Shown here piece after piece: positions 44,149 through 55,435 of a DNA stretch of 64,000 nucleotides (its first letter is position 1; each line of letters starts with the position of its first letter). Source of the DNA: Phyto melanocephala (Eukaryota > Arthropoda > Insecta > Diptera > Rhinophoridae); assembly GCA_941918925.1 (NCBI GenBank), contig OW799235.1, positions 50,949,491 through 51,013,490 of the forward strand, read 5' to 3'. The notes beneath the pieces were generated by a model. It was not told the origin of the DNA, made no database searches, and saw nothing but the letters and a program-made list of their open reading frames with translations. The translations under genes and the position numbers were made by a program.

Positions 44149-44340
44149 TTTATACCCTTCACACAGTGAACAAGTAACAGTGCTATATTCGGCCGTGCCG
44201 AATCTTATATAGTAGTAGTATAGTGTAGTCATGCAATAACAGTACTTTGTATCACCATTCATCCCATATGAAATACGTACATACATATAAAAATATATAT
44301 AAATAAAAACATCCCATTGTAAAATTATAAATTTACGTAT
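44149..44340. repeat. Fly-repeat tail fragment
   Basis: Contains ttatacccttcacacagtgaacaagtaac and the attcggccgtgccgaat hairpin (about 44188), then AT-rich DNA ending in cgtatgtatg, which supplies the GTATG target duplication. Confidence 0.6.
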
Positions 44341-44345
44341 GTATG
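44341..44345. repeat. Target-site duplication GTATG (left)
   Basis: Repeated at 48959-48963, after the 3' LTR. Confidence 0.8.
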
Positions 44346-44539
44346 TGTAGTGTCCTACTATAGATATTTACTTGTTGTATATTTTTATTAACTGAATCTA
44401 GTTTTTAAATTTTCTTATGTTTTTTAAAATTGTTTATTGAAAATTATTATAAAATTAAAATTTGAAGAACAGTCTGTTTTAATAAATATATATAAATAAA
44501 TATAATTCAGAATTAAATATTAACAAAAAAACTACTATA
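44346..44539 (+). repeat. 5' LTR of CsRn1-clade element
   Basis: Starts TGTAGTGTCCTACTATA, ends CTACTATA. Followed by TTTGCGATCCTGC, a decayed form of the primer site found in the mdg1-like element. Confidence 0.85.
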
Positions 44540-44915
44540 TTTGCGATCCTGCAAATGTACTTGGAAACCGAACAAAATTTGCATTTGATGGTGGTTTACG
44601 TTAAAAAAATTAAAAATCAATCACAATTAAGAGAATCAAGAAAAATTGAAGATATTTAATCAGTATTTTTCAAGTCACATTAATATGAAGATTATAATTT
44701 AATCGGAGGTCAATTCAATAACCTATTTTAGAAGAAACAGATCTACCTGATTTCAAGATTATAAAATACATAGCGGATGTCTGGTATTTATTAACTCAAG
44801 ACCAATTGAAAATAGTTTTTACAAAAATTTACACTATTATTTTTTACGTTATTTATTATTAATTATTATTGACCAAGATTTGTAAATCTTTCACCAGTAA
44901 TTTAGTTACTTTACA

Positions 44916-45800
44916 ATGGTAAATACGCGTTCAATGGCACGACACGATACTAACACAGATCCTATAGAAGACAATTCTGATTTTCAAGAAGCACAACAAT
45001 ACCGCTTCCTGACTTTCCACTTTATAATGATACAAATATTAACAACTCATCTCAAGTTCATGTAAGTTACCACAATTTTGGGTTTCTTGCCCAGAAACTT
45101 GGTTTGTTCAAACCGAGACAATATTTGCTTTTAGAAACATAACAAATGATACAACTAAATATCAACTTGTAATCATTTCTCTTTCAGAAAACATTCTAGC
45201 AAAATTAATAGATGTTATATAATCCACCATTAGAAAATAAATATAGTTTTATGAAGAATATTATCCTCGAACGTTTTTCTTTAAAAGAAGATGTTCGTCT
45301 CGAGAGATTACTTAATGACTCAGAAATTGGAGATAGAAAACCATCCGAGTTTTTCCACGATTTAAATAGACTTGCTCTTAATAGTTGCTTAGTTAACAAC
45401 GATCTACTAATAAAATTATGGATAAGTAAACTTCCAACTACAATAGAAATGCATTTATCAACTGCGAATGTGACTTCTCTAACTGAAAAATTATCTATAG
45501 CACATAAGGTATGAGAATTATTAAATAAAGCACATATATCATCAATTTCTACATCAGTTTCATCTCCCCAAGATACCATATTCAAAATTTTGTTAAAATA
45601 ACCTCAAATTTAGCAGACAATGTAGAAAAGCTAACACATGAATTGTTTGAAATTAAAAAAATAATACTAAGAATTATAACATGTATAATAAAAAAACGTC
45701 ATTTTTGTTGGTACCATCAGAAGTTTGGAAAGAATGCTAAAAAGTGCATTCCCCCTTGTGATTTCGTTTCATATGACAATAGACAAAATTTAAACTAAAT
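44916..45800 (+). pseudogene. gag: Gag of CsRn1-clade element
   Basis: ATG 44916 reads MVNTRSMARHDTNTDP. A 2-base loss near 44990 and another in VHVSYHNFG shift the frame. Capsid pieces TIFAFRNITNDTTKYQ and KPSEFFHDLNRLALNSCLV follow. The motif CWYHQKFGKNAKKCIPPC at about 45712-45765 is the distinctive C-H-C-C arrangement of CsRn1 Gags rather than a CCHC knuckle. Broken by at least three shifts and stops. Confidence 0.8.
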
Positions 45801-45881
45801 TGTCCCATTATTTCGGCGACAGATAAAGGGACTGAAAAAGAAACATCACGTCGTCTTTTTATTTATGATCAAATAAATAAA

Positions 45882-47400
45882 TTGAAGTTCTTAATTGATA
45901 CAGGTGCAGCTGTATCAGTTATTCCAGCATATAAACATAATAAATTCAAACAGAATTCAAATAACCTTTCTGCAGCTAATGGTACAATAATTAAGACATA
46001 TGGTTCAAAATCACTAACACTTAATTTAGGTCTTAATAGAACTTTTGAATTCACTTTTATTTTATCTAATATTAAACAGCCAATTTTGGGCGCAGATTTT
46101 TTTGAGAAATTTGGTATTATTATTGACATGAGAAATAAGATGATCAAAGACTCCAATACAGATTCTTCAGCTAGAACCTTCTAAGGGTTTACACAAATAC
46201 ATTCACTTAAAATAATGCAACTTAGTCAGATCTTTAGATAAATTTCCTTCGATAACAGCTAAGCCAGATTATACTAAACCTATTAAACACACAACAGTAC
46301 ATAGAATAGAAACAAAAGGGAACCCACCTTTTTCCAAACCACGTCGACTAGGCCCAATTAAACTAAAAATCGCAAAATCTGAATTTAAATTTTTATTAGA
46401 CTCTGGTATTTGCAAACCATCTAATTCATACATTTCATCTCCCCTCCATCTAGTTCCAAAAAAAGAACACAATGATTGGAGACCATGTGGAGACTATCGT
46501 AGATTGAACTGCGTTGCAGTACCAGATAGATATCCCTTACCTCATATTCAAGATCTAACTACAGATTTTAGATGGCAGAACAAGATATTCACAAAACTGC
46601 TATTACTTCACCCTTTGGGATGTTTGAATTTAAGCGAATGCCTTTTGGACTTAGAAATAGCGCACAAACTTTTCAAAGGTTTATTGATGAAATTTTCTTT
46701 GATATTGATTTTATTTTTACTTACATTGATGATTTATTAATTGCAAGTGATAATGAAATAGAACATCTGGAACACTAAACAATCATATTTCAACGTTTGC
46801 ATGAATATGGTCTTAGTATTAAAACATCAAAATGTATTTTTGGAGTACGAAATCTAGAGTTTTTAAGTTATCAGATTTCTGCTGAGGGAATAAAACCTGC
46901 ATGTGAAAGAGTTAATGTAATTCTTTCTGACCAGAAACCTACTTCAATAACAAAACTTCAGTAATTTATTGGAATGATAAACTATTATCATAGATACATA
47001 CCAATGATTGCAAGCTTTCTCTCACCACTTCATGAAATTATTACTAATGCGTCTAAAAGAAAAAGTAAAGAACTGGTGTGGGCTGATGACGCCGAAGAAG
47101 CCTTTGAGACAATTAAGAGAAAATTTTCTCAGAAGACATTACTAACACATTTTGACAAAAATGCTTCAAATATAGCTATCGGAGCTGTATTACAGCAACA
47201 TAAGAAACATAACATTGAGCCTCTAGCATATTTCTCTAGAAAATTAACTCCAACTGAATGCAACTATTCTACGTTTGATCGAGAACTTTTAGCTATATAT
47301 TTATCTGTAAAACATTTTAGACACTTTTTAGAGGATATTGACAGATCACAAACCGCTCACATATGTTCTCGACTCTAAAACAGAAAGATCTCCACGCCAA
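45882..47400 (+). pseudogene. pol: Protease, RT and RNase H of CsRn1-clade element
   Basis: Protease FLIDTGAAVSVIPAYKHN (45890) and PILGADFFEKFG (46080). [18 protein letters not shown] near 46440, CGDYRRLN near 46490, [11 protein letters not shown] near 46525, a deletion removing the first RT Asp region near 46570, [15 protein letters not shown], then catalytic YIDDLLIAS near 46725. RNase H: the segment KTLLTHFDKNASNIAIGAVLQ near 47140 lacks part of the usual strand, then AYFSRKLTPTE and TFDRELLAIYLSVKHFR, then DHKPLTYVLDS in a shifted frame at 47345. Order and motifs are complete apart from deletions; stops TAA near 46776 and 46963. Confidence 0.8.
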
Positions 47401-48710
47401 ACGCGTCATTTAGAATACATAGCTCAATATACTTCGAATATAAGTTATATTAGTGGTAAGGACAATATTGTAGCAGATACACTGCCCAGACCTCCTGAAA
47501 TTTTTGCTTTTACCAATCAAAATATTAATGTGCAATTACTATATAACGAACAACAAGTTGATGTAGAATTAAAAAAAATAATATCTAATAATACTACGAA
47601 AAATAATTTAAAGGAAATCAGTTTTCCTTTATTAGATCTTAAAATATGGTGCGATATTTCCGGGAAATCAGATCGTCCTTTTGTCCCAAACTCGTTAAGA
47701 AAAACCGTTTTTCTTAATTTACATTCGATATCACATCCGGGAGTTCGTGCAACACGAAAACTAATACAAAACAAATATTTTTGGCCATCAATGCGTAAAG
47801 ATATTAATGCACTAGCATCTAACTGCATTGATTGTTAAAAATCAAAAATTTAATCTCACACTAGATCTAAAGTACAAACAATAGATATACCAGCTGTACG
47901 ATTCGAACATATACATATGGATATTGTTGGACCACGCCCAATTTCAAATGGAAATAAGTATATATTGACAATCATTGACAGATTCACTAGGTGGCCAGAG
48001 GCGTATCCACTAAGAGACATTTCTGCTCAAACAATAGTGAAAACTTTCGTATATAATTATATTCCTCGTTTTGGTATTCCACTTCAAATTACAGTTGATA
48101 ACGGAACTCAATTCACATCAAAACTAACGAATTAACAAAAATTTTAGGAACACATAAAATGCACACCTCATCTTATCATCCGCAGGCAAACGGTATGGTT
48201 GAACGTTTTCATCGACAGTTGAAAACTAGTCTTAAGTCAAGTAATAATGTAAAAAACTGGTCCAAACAGTTATCTATAATTTTATTAGGGATTCGTTCTA
48301 GTATCAAAGATGACCTTAAATGTTGTCCTTCAGAATTAGTTTATCGCCAAATTTTGAGATTACCTGGAGATCTAGTGGTCAAAAACAATACTTTTTCGAC
48401 TTGTAATGAAGTATTACAAAGCTTGAGAAATCATTTTGAAACAGTTAGAAGTAAGGTAATTCATCATGAAAATGGTAATTATTTTATTCCTAAAAACATG
48501 ATGGATTTTGAATATGTTTTTATTAAAATACTCAGACCAAAAGGTCTAGAATGTCCTTATGAAGGGCCATTTAAAGTTATTGAAAAGAATATAAAACTTT
48601 TGAGGTACAGTGTGGTAATATTATTAAAACTTACTCAATTGATTTTCTTAAACCAGCTCATATTGAAAAAAACACAAAACTATCCAACATATTTAAAAAA
48701 CAGCCAATAA
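47401..48710 (+). pseudogene. pol: Integrase of CsRn1-clade element
   Basis: Zinc finger H-x3-H...C-x2-C: ISHPGVRATRKLIQNKYFWP then ASNCIDC, with a TAA directly after it (47836). The core reads HMDIVGPRPISNGNKYI (Asp), VDNGTQFTSKL (Asp), a frameshift near 48133, then SSYHPQANGMVERFHRQ (Glu). C-terminal: RPKGLECPYEGPFKVIEKN. All three catalytic acidic residues exist but in separate frames. Confidence 0.82.
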
Positions 48711-48757
48711 CTTTTCATATTCAATAATTTTTTTTTTGTTTTACTACGATTTTATAC

Positions 48758-48771
48758 TGGTGGGAGACTAA
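48758..48771 (+). promoter_or_regulatory. Polypurine tract of CsRn1-clade element
   Basis: CTGGTGGGAGACTAA-type tract directly before the 3' LTR. Confidence 0.6.
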
Positions 48772-48958
48772 TGTAGTGTCCTACTATATATATTTACTTG
48801 TTGTATATATCTGAATCTAGTTTTTATTTTTTCTTATGTTTTTTAAAATTGTTTATTGAAAATTATTATAAAATTAAAATTTGAAGAACATAGTCTGTTT
48901 TAATAAATATATATAAATAAATATAATTCAGAATTAAATATTAAACTAAACGACTATA
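48772..48958 (+). repeat. 3' LTR of CsRn1-clade element
   Basis: Pair of 44346-44539. Followed by GTATG (48959-48963). Confidence 0.85.
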
Positions 48959-49146
48959 GTATGTTAAAAAAAAATATAAAGAAAATTTAATTTTTATTTT
49001 ATCGAACTTTTCTGTTTAAACTAATATTCAAATTTTAATCAGGCTCGAGTTCATATTAACATTCTTATTGTTACAAAGAATTTTTTTTTTATTTGTGATA
49101 AATGAAAGAATAATCTGAAAAATTATATTTTTACCGACAACTAGCC

Positions 49147-49194
49147 GAGTGGAATGCATTTTCGAAACCAGCTACGATTTCATCATCAGCACTC
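49147..49194 (-). ncRNA. Hammerhead-ribozyme-like motif (5)
   Basis: Minus strand: stem I GAGTG/CACTC (5 pairs); CTGATGA at 49189-49183; extra T; stem II GAAATC/GGTTTC with loop GTAGCT; GAAA; stem III AAT-GC-ATT (palindrome AATGCATT overlapping the GAAA end); cleavage triplet TTC. All conserved core positions are filled. Confidence 0.72.
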
Positions 49195-49699
49195 TTTGAT
49201 CGGTGGGTGCATGTTGGTTGTAAATATCATCTATTTAACTCACGAGACTTAAGTTAATTGAATTCGATAACTACTTTAGTTTTCCTTTTTCATATATTTT
49301 TCCCACAATGAGTTAGATTGAAATTTTTGCCCAACGGCAACCCTTTTACTTTTGTTTGTTATTATCTTTCATTTTTATCACTATTATTGTCCTGCTCTAG
49401 CCACCAGTTAGGTAGCGATAAGAACAGATATGATTGTTTTTAACAATCAATGTTTATAATCATTTGTTTTATTTTTCTGTGAGGTCAGTATACAACTGAA
49501 TGTTGATTGACCAACAGTGAATTAATGATTGTTTGCACCGTGCCCTGTGCTTACGTAAATTTAATTTTTATTTTATCGAACTTTTCTGTTTAAACTAATA
49601 TTCAAATTTTAATCAGGCTCGAGTTCATATAAACATTCTTATTATTACAAAGAATTTTTTTTTATTTGTGATAGATGAAAGAATAATCTACTACTAGCC

Positions 49700-49747
49700 G
49701 AGTGGAATGCATTTTCGAAACCAGCTACGATTTCATCATCAGCACTC
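49700..49747 (-). ncRNA. Hammerhead-ribozyme-like motif (6)
   Basis: Identical to motif 5 across the whole 48 bases as far as I can see. Confidence 0.72.
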
Positions 49748-49900
49748 TTTGATCGGTGGGTGCATGTTGGTTGTAAATATCATCTATTTAACTCACGGGA
49801 CTTTAGTTAACTAACTGATGGCTAGAGCAGGGCAATAATAGTGATAAAAATGAAAGATAATAACAAGCAAAAGTAAAAAAAAAAACACTTCTTAAAACTT

Positions 49901-51163
49901 ATTATGTATATATAGGTATATAATTTTAATAAATAGCCAGGAAATAATTATATCATTTTTAAAAACTAATTCTTTGAGTTACAATTTGTATTTAACTTTT
50001 AATTTAGACAAATAAAATTTTTGTTCAATATTACGTTTTTAAAAAAATTGTTCTTAATATAATCTTGTTTCTTTCGATTTTTTTTATTACTATTGTAACA
50101 GATATAAATTACCACATATGAAAGCAATTTAATATGATTTTCTTCACAAATTGGTACTTTGCGGCACTCTTAGGTGGATGTTTCACTGGATTTTTTGATA
50201 TAGTACCCAATTGCTTCTATTTTTCTATGCCAAATCTTAGTATTCTTGATTTTTACACGAGGCAAACAAATATGTTTTGCAGTGGACTTTCACCTTTACG
50301 TTTATTTTTTATGAATCAATTTTTGACAAACAGCTTGTTAAAATAAAGAAAAAATGTGTACAGTGGTGGGTCTAAAATAAGTCCACCACGTTTTATGTAT
50401 GACAACAATGATCTTTTCGTAGCAATTTTAACAACATAATTTTCTACTTATTATATTAATTGATTCGGTGTAAACGTATAAGGTTGAAACAAAATTATTT
50501 TATTCAACACGAAGTTTGCCCTATAGACAGAATTGTCTGATTTAAAAATTAAACGAAAAGATAACTAAATAATAACATTTACCTTAAAGCCGCAAAATTG
50601 ATATAAAAAAATACACTTGGATTAACGATGAGATGTGAAGACCTTATTTCGGTTTATAGATGAAGACACTTCTATTCTGGCTGAAGGTTAAATAAAAAAT
50701 AACTTCTAGTCGCCATCATAAAACTAAAGAAGCCATAAGCGTGCATATCTTCGTTAAGTTACAAGATAAATAGACAGCACTTTAAACAACAATGCGTCAG
50801 CATGCATCGATATGCGTTTCGTTACGTTCTTTGGTATTAACCGGTTATTTAATATTTTGACATAAGTCCGAGGGTACAATATTTTCATGCAACATATAAC
50901 CAACTATATTTCTGTAATTTTTATAATATTTATGGTAGGTGGCAAATTGCAGTCTAATGAAACGTCACAAAAATATAAGTAAACTAGATAGTTAACAATA
51001 CAGGTACTCATACCTACGTTAATAGATAAATCCTTTAAATCTAAGTAAATAAGATTACAGTGGGGTCACGATTCATGTTATAATATCAATCGAATAAATT
51101 ATTTCGTTCTGAATGAAATTTTGAATTTAGCAAAAAAAAAATTTTTGGGGAAACAAAATTTTA
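49901..51163. other. AT-rich DNA, nothing firmly recognised
   Basis: One 70-codon frame (50134-50346) without known motifs. The sequence cagtggtgggtctaaaataa at 50361 resembles the end of a Tc1-type element, but no inverted partner was found. Possibly contains the lost LTR of the mdg3/micropia-like element to the right. Confidence 0.35.
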
Positions 51164-52039
51164 TTATGGTCGAAGGTCTTTGGCATGGTAGGTGCCTAAT
51201 ACTTTACCTTCGTTATCCTGTAATACGTAGTAATTATTTCCTACCTTTTTGTTGATTATAGATTTTAAAAATAATGGGGCCAATTTGGCTGTAAATTTCT
51301 TTTCAAAATTACTCAGAGCGAAATTGCGCCTATATACTTTCTGGCCAACTTTGAATAAAATTGGTCTTGACCGCAAGTTGTACTGCATTTTATTTGTTTA
51401 ATAGGCCTTGGAAATATGGTGTTTCAAATCTTTCCTGATTAGATATAGTTCATAGTCTCTATTTAGCCATAAATGTGGCTCCTCAATCATTTGAAGATAT
51501 TTTAATAACGAATATGAATTACCATGAGTAATCATCAACGGCATGGTATGGAGAACATTGAATTGTCTGGTATAACGAATTTCTGAGTGCACAGCTTATG
51601 GCGCTACGATTTTGATCCCATAACGTTTGATCTTTCCTTAAATATGATCGAATTCCAGCTAAGATAGAACGATTTATTCTCTCCGAAGCATTAGGCTGGG
51701 GAGAGTAAATAGCTGTGTACTTATGTGTAATGCCTAACGATGTAAGAAATGCATTGAACTCATTTGCCTTAAATTGAGATCCGTTGTTACTTAAAAGAAT
51801 TTCTCTCCATGGGCGGCTGTGGGGATATCATGTGATCTGTGAATAATACATTGTCTTAAATTATAGGGTACCCAGAGTTTCCAACAATTATTTTCTTTCT
51901 CAATATTACCATCATAGTGTTCTGTACGAATATATACAAAATTATCGATAATTTTAATATCAGGGTATTTGGAAATGTTTCCGTTAATTTTAGCCATTAA
52001 TTCCTTGTAATCATTGTCAGAAAAATGAGGCGAATTCAA
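51164..52039 (-). pseudogene. pol: Integrase of RING-Gag element, internally deleted
   Basis: N-terminal arm and zinc-finger start (CIIHRSHDIPTAAHGEKFF, to 51800) pass directly, after a frameshift, into ILLSNNGSQFKANEFN (about 51775), the segment of the second catalytic Asp, here Asn. The rest of the zinc finger and the first Asp region, about 120 residues, are gone. SPQPNASERINRSIL with the catalytic Glu follows. The C-terminal piece 51388-51164 (NLRSRPILFKVGQKVYRRNF, LAPLFLKSIINKKVGNNYYV) is the DNA-binding module. Non-functional. Confidence 0.75.
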
Positions 52040-52062
52040 ATCTATTTCTGAGATAGATAATT

Positions 52063-52968
52063 CTATGCTAAAAACTTCATCACATGGTATTCTAGAAAGG
52101 GCATCGGGACTATGTTTTCCTTTCCGTTTCTATATGAGATTGAGAATTTATAGCCTTGCAATTTAAAGACCCAACGGGCAAGTCTACCTGACAAATCAGG
52201 CTGTCTCATTAACCAAACAAGCGAAGAGTGATCAGTAATGACTTCAAAATCTTGTAATTCAAGATAACATCGGAATTTTTTTATAGCTTCAACTGCCGCC
52301 AAGCATTCACGCTCTGTGACGCTATAGTTGCGTTGCGCACTATTTAATTTTCGCGACATGAATGCTATGGTGCGTTCATTATTTCCTTCATCCAGTTGAA
52401 CTAAAACAGCTGCGATGCCTATATCACTAGCATCGCAGTGTAGGTAAAATTTTTTTCCAAAATTTGGATTTGCCAACACAGGCGCTGAAGTCAAAAGATT
52501 CTTTGTTCTCTCGAATGATATTTGTGCCTCCATTGTCCAACAAAACTTCTTTTTCGTAGACAAAATCTCAGTAATGGGGTGCACAATCGTAGAAAAGTTG
52601 GAAATGAATCGGCGGTACCAACTGACTTAGCCGAGAAAACCGCGAACTTGCTTTATGTTTTTAGGCACTGGCCAACTTTTTATTGAAACAACTTTATCCG
52701 GGTCAGTTTTTATACCACCATTACCTATAATGTATCCTAGGTAATTAACTTCGGTCACACAGAATTTAGACTTAGCAATGTTAAGATTCAGATTGGCATT
52801 TCTGAATGCATCTGCAATTCTAACTAATATAGACAAGTGTGTAGAAAAATTTTCCGATACTATTATTCGGTCGTCTAAATAGCCAAATTCGCAATGTCGC
52901 AAATCTGCAGGTATTAACTGGTCCATCAGGCGACACATAGTAGATGGAGCGTTGCAGTGACCAAATGG
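52063..52968 (-). pseudogene. pol: RT C-terminal half and RNase H of RING-Gag element
   Basis: PFGHCNAPSTMCRLMDQLI (52968) is the RT palm. The catalytic motif reads YLDDRIIVS near 52880. KQVRGFLG ends at 52627, a stop TAG follows, and RNase H opens at 52584: FYLHCDASDIGIAAVLVQL near 52440, FMSRKLNSAQRNYS, ECLAAVEAIKKFRCYLE, ITDHSSLVWLM near 52230. The upstream half of RT lies beyond the nested element at 58492-58812. Confidence 0.78.
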
Positions 52969-52972
52969 CATG
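52969..52972. repeat. Target-site duplication CATG (left)
   Basis: Repeated at 58488-58491. Joining the two sides restores the RT segment ...MPFGHCNAP. Confidence 0.85.
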
Positions 52973-53195
52973 TAAAAGATTAAAAACGCCTTTTAATGTT
53001 TGTAACAAAAAGAATATTAAACTTTTAATAAAACCAATTCATATTCATTGTAATACACAGAAAAGTAAATAAAATAAAAATAAAATAAATGTTGTGGTAA
53101 TGGAATGGTTGACACCGCGTACACGACCGTTCACCTTGAGATCTTTAATCGACTGCCTTCTTCTTTACCATGGCGTTTCCATTTCAATGCTTACA
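52973..53195 (-). repeat. 3' LTR of young SAP-Gag element
   Basis: Minus strand starts TGTAAGCATTG and ends CTTTTA. Identical to 58265-58487 by eye. Confidence 0.9.
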
Positions 53196-53252
53196 GTCGG
53201 CCATCCTGTCAAACAATCGACCTCGATTGATGGTTGGACTGTCGTCATCATC

Positions 53253-55435
53253 TTATACACTGGAACAATCGATTTCATCTACAGGTAAACTGCACCAAGG
53301 CTTGATTTTATCGACAGCAGATATCCTCTTATAGTGCCGCCGTGTTCGACTGGAACCTGGTAAGTCCTCAATCACGTATCTGTCTTTGTCAAGAGTTTCC
53401 GTAATAATAAATGGACCCTTGAATCGTGGTTCCAATTTTCTGGAAGTACCCGTCGCCACTGGTTCATTTTCTGCCAACACTTAATCCCCTACTTTATATC
53501 GTTTGGGTTTCAAGTGTCGTCTATCGTAGCGTTGCTTGGCTTTTTCCCGCTGATTTTTTGACATTTTCAGCTGCTTCGTTTCGTACTTTTTGCAGTTCAT
53601 CACTTTCTAATGTGTCGCCGTTATTGAGAGCTAGCACAAGTTTATTTTGTAGAATATCCCGTGGTTTAAATCCGAATAAAAGTTCTTGAGGTGTTTTCTC
53701 CGTTGTTTTGTTCTTCATGCTGTTAATTGACCATTGTATACGTCGCAGCCGTTCGTCCCACCGTTTGTCATCTTCTGTTGACGGTCGGAGCATGCCTAAA
53801 ATTGTTCGGTTAGTTCGCTCGGCATGACCATTGGCTCGTGGTGTTCGGACAACATTTAAAACGTGCTTTATATTATTTGCTTTACAATACCGCACAAATT
53901 CATTAGACGTAAACGCTGATCCACGATCGGTGACAATTCTTGTTGGCGTACCAATGTATTCGCCTACTTCTTCGAAAACGGTCAAGACGTGTTTGGTTGC
54001 CGTACTCTTAACAGCTTTTATAACGCTGAATTTTGTAAACGCGTCGACAACAACGAGTATGTGTTCGTTTCGTTTTGTGGTTTTCAGAAATGGTCCTAAG
54101 TGATCCAAGTGAATCGTATGGAACGGAATTGCGTTGATCTTATCGAAATGGTATTCGCCTTCATGTTTTCCACCTGGCACTTTATTATACGCACACTCGA
54201 CACATGACTTTACATATGATTTTACGGAGTTTCGCATTCGCGGAAACCAAAAATGTTTTCGCAGATTTAATAACGTATTTTCGATTCCAAGATGTCCTGC
54301 GTTATCGTGTTGCGTTTGAATAACTCGCCATCGCATAGCTTTAGGGACTTCCCACAAGCAATCGTTATTGACCTTTCTGAACAGTCTGTCATTTTTGACA
54401 AGATAGTCTTTACGTAATTCTTTGTCACCGGCTTTAATCTTTCGTACAGTTTCGCGTATCTGCTCATCTTGAAGTTGCATTGACAACAACAAGTCGTTTT
54501 CGTTGATAGACATTTTAAAAATTCGTAATGAAGCCGTATCAACTTTACAAGAATTTTCATACGGTGCTCGGTTTAACGCGTCTACATGTGACATTCGTTG
54601 ACCTGATCGGTGTTCTATTTTAATATCAAAATCTTGAATCCGAAGCCACCACCTAGTTATCCGTGGTATCAAATCCTTTTTTTGCATTGTTGTTTTAATC
54701 GCGTTACAATCGGTGATAACTGTTACGCTTTTACCATATACGTAATACCGGAAACTTTCGAGGGTTTCGACAACCGCTAAGGCTTCTAATTCATAGCTAT
54801 GGTAGTTTCGTTCATTATCGTTTTTCGACCTGCTGAAGAATGCTACGGGTTTCCACCCCTCGTGTTCATTTTGTAATAGAACACCTGCTAGTCCTATGGC
54901 GCTCGCGTCCGTGTGAATCTGATGATCTGTGCTTGGTTTATAACCCACTATAACAGGACTCGTTGTAATGCTCAATTTAAGAGATTGAAAAGCTTTCTTC
55001 TGTTCGCTTTCCCATTGAAATTTCGTATCTGTCTTTAACAATCTACGTAAGGGTTCAGATATTAGCGCATATCCGGGTACAAACTTACGGAAATAACCAC
55101 TGAGACCTAAAAATTGTCTTACGCCTCTTACGTTCGTTGGTGTTGGAAATTCTGCTATTGCGTTTGTTTTCGATGCTCCGGGACTCATACCACCACTGTG
55201 TACCTGATGACCTCAGAACTCAACGTTTCGTTTTAAAAACTCGCATTTACCGATGTTTATCGTTAAGTTGAGTTTACGTAACACGTCGCAATTTCTGAAA
55301 CATTTCAGTTATGTCGTTGCTTCCGACTACAATATCATCCATGTAGTGAATAACGTCGCCGTCTCGAGTTTGCTCTCGTATTAGTGCCATTAGACGTTGA
55401 AAAACCGCTGGCGCATTTTTAAGACCAAACGGCAT
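53253..55435 (-). pseudogene. pol: RT C-terminus, RNase H and integrase of young SAP-Gag element
   Basis: From TGA at 55434 (YEFK*MPFG) the RT palm has HYMDDIVVG near 55340. A short loss near 55285 and TGA near 55215 precede the long open stretch 55188-53521: GVRQFLGLSGYFRKFVPGY, RNase H HTDASAIGLAGVLLQ (54915) and VITDCNAIKTTM, zinc finger HDNAGHLGIENTLLN...CVECAYNK, core HLDHLGPF (Asp), VTDRGSAFTSNEF (Asp), NGHAERTNRTI (Glu). An extra A in a CAAAAAATC run near 53555 shifts frame. A TAA near 53482 and the C-terminal module RFKGPFIITETLDKDRYV end at 53253. Integrase catalytic residues are intact. Confidence 0.85.

Larger units (their letters stand above)
44346..48958 (+). mobile_element. CsRn1-clade Ty3/gypsy element with LTRs
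   Basis: LTRs 44346-44539 and 48772-48958 (TGTAGTGTCC... ACTATA) are flanked by GTATG. Gag with the CsRn1-type C-H-C-C motif, protease, RT (YIDD), RNase H and integrase follow in order, all interrupted. Length 4.6 kb is typical of the clade. LTRs differ by several substitutions and a 6-base gap, so it is an older insertion. Confidence 0.88.
48984..49900 (-). repeat. Two hammerhead-containing repeats with inverted tail
   Basis: Two direct copies of about 260 bp (48984-49255 and 49556-49805, both with atcgaacttttctg and gccgagtggaatgc) are separated by about 300 bp of other sequence. The end of the second is followed by an inverted copy (49820-49890) of part of the spacer (49345-49415: cactattattgtcctgctct). 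The arrangement resembles Penelope-type terminal repeats or a small hammerhead retroelement; no protein frame is present. Confidence 0.6.

Noticed and set aside
50361..51080. Possible Tc1/mariner element starting cagtggtgggtctaaaataa
   Set aside because: No inverted partner end and no transposase motifs on either strand; cagtggggtc at 51059 is in the same rather than the inverted orientation.
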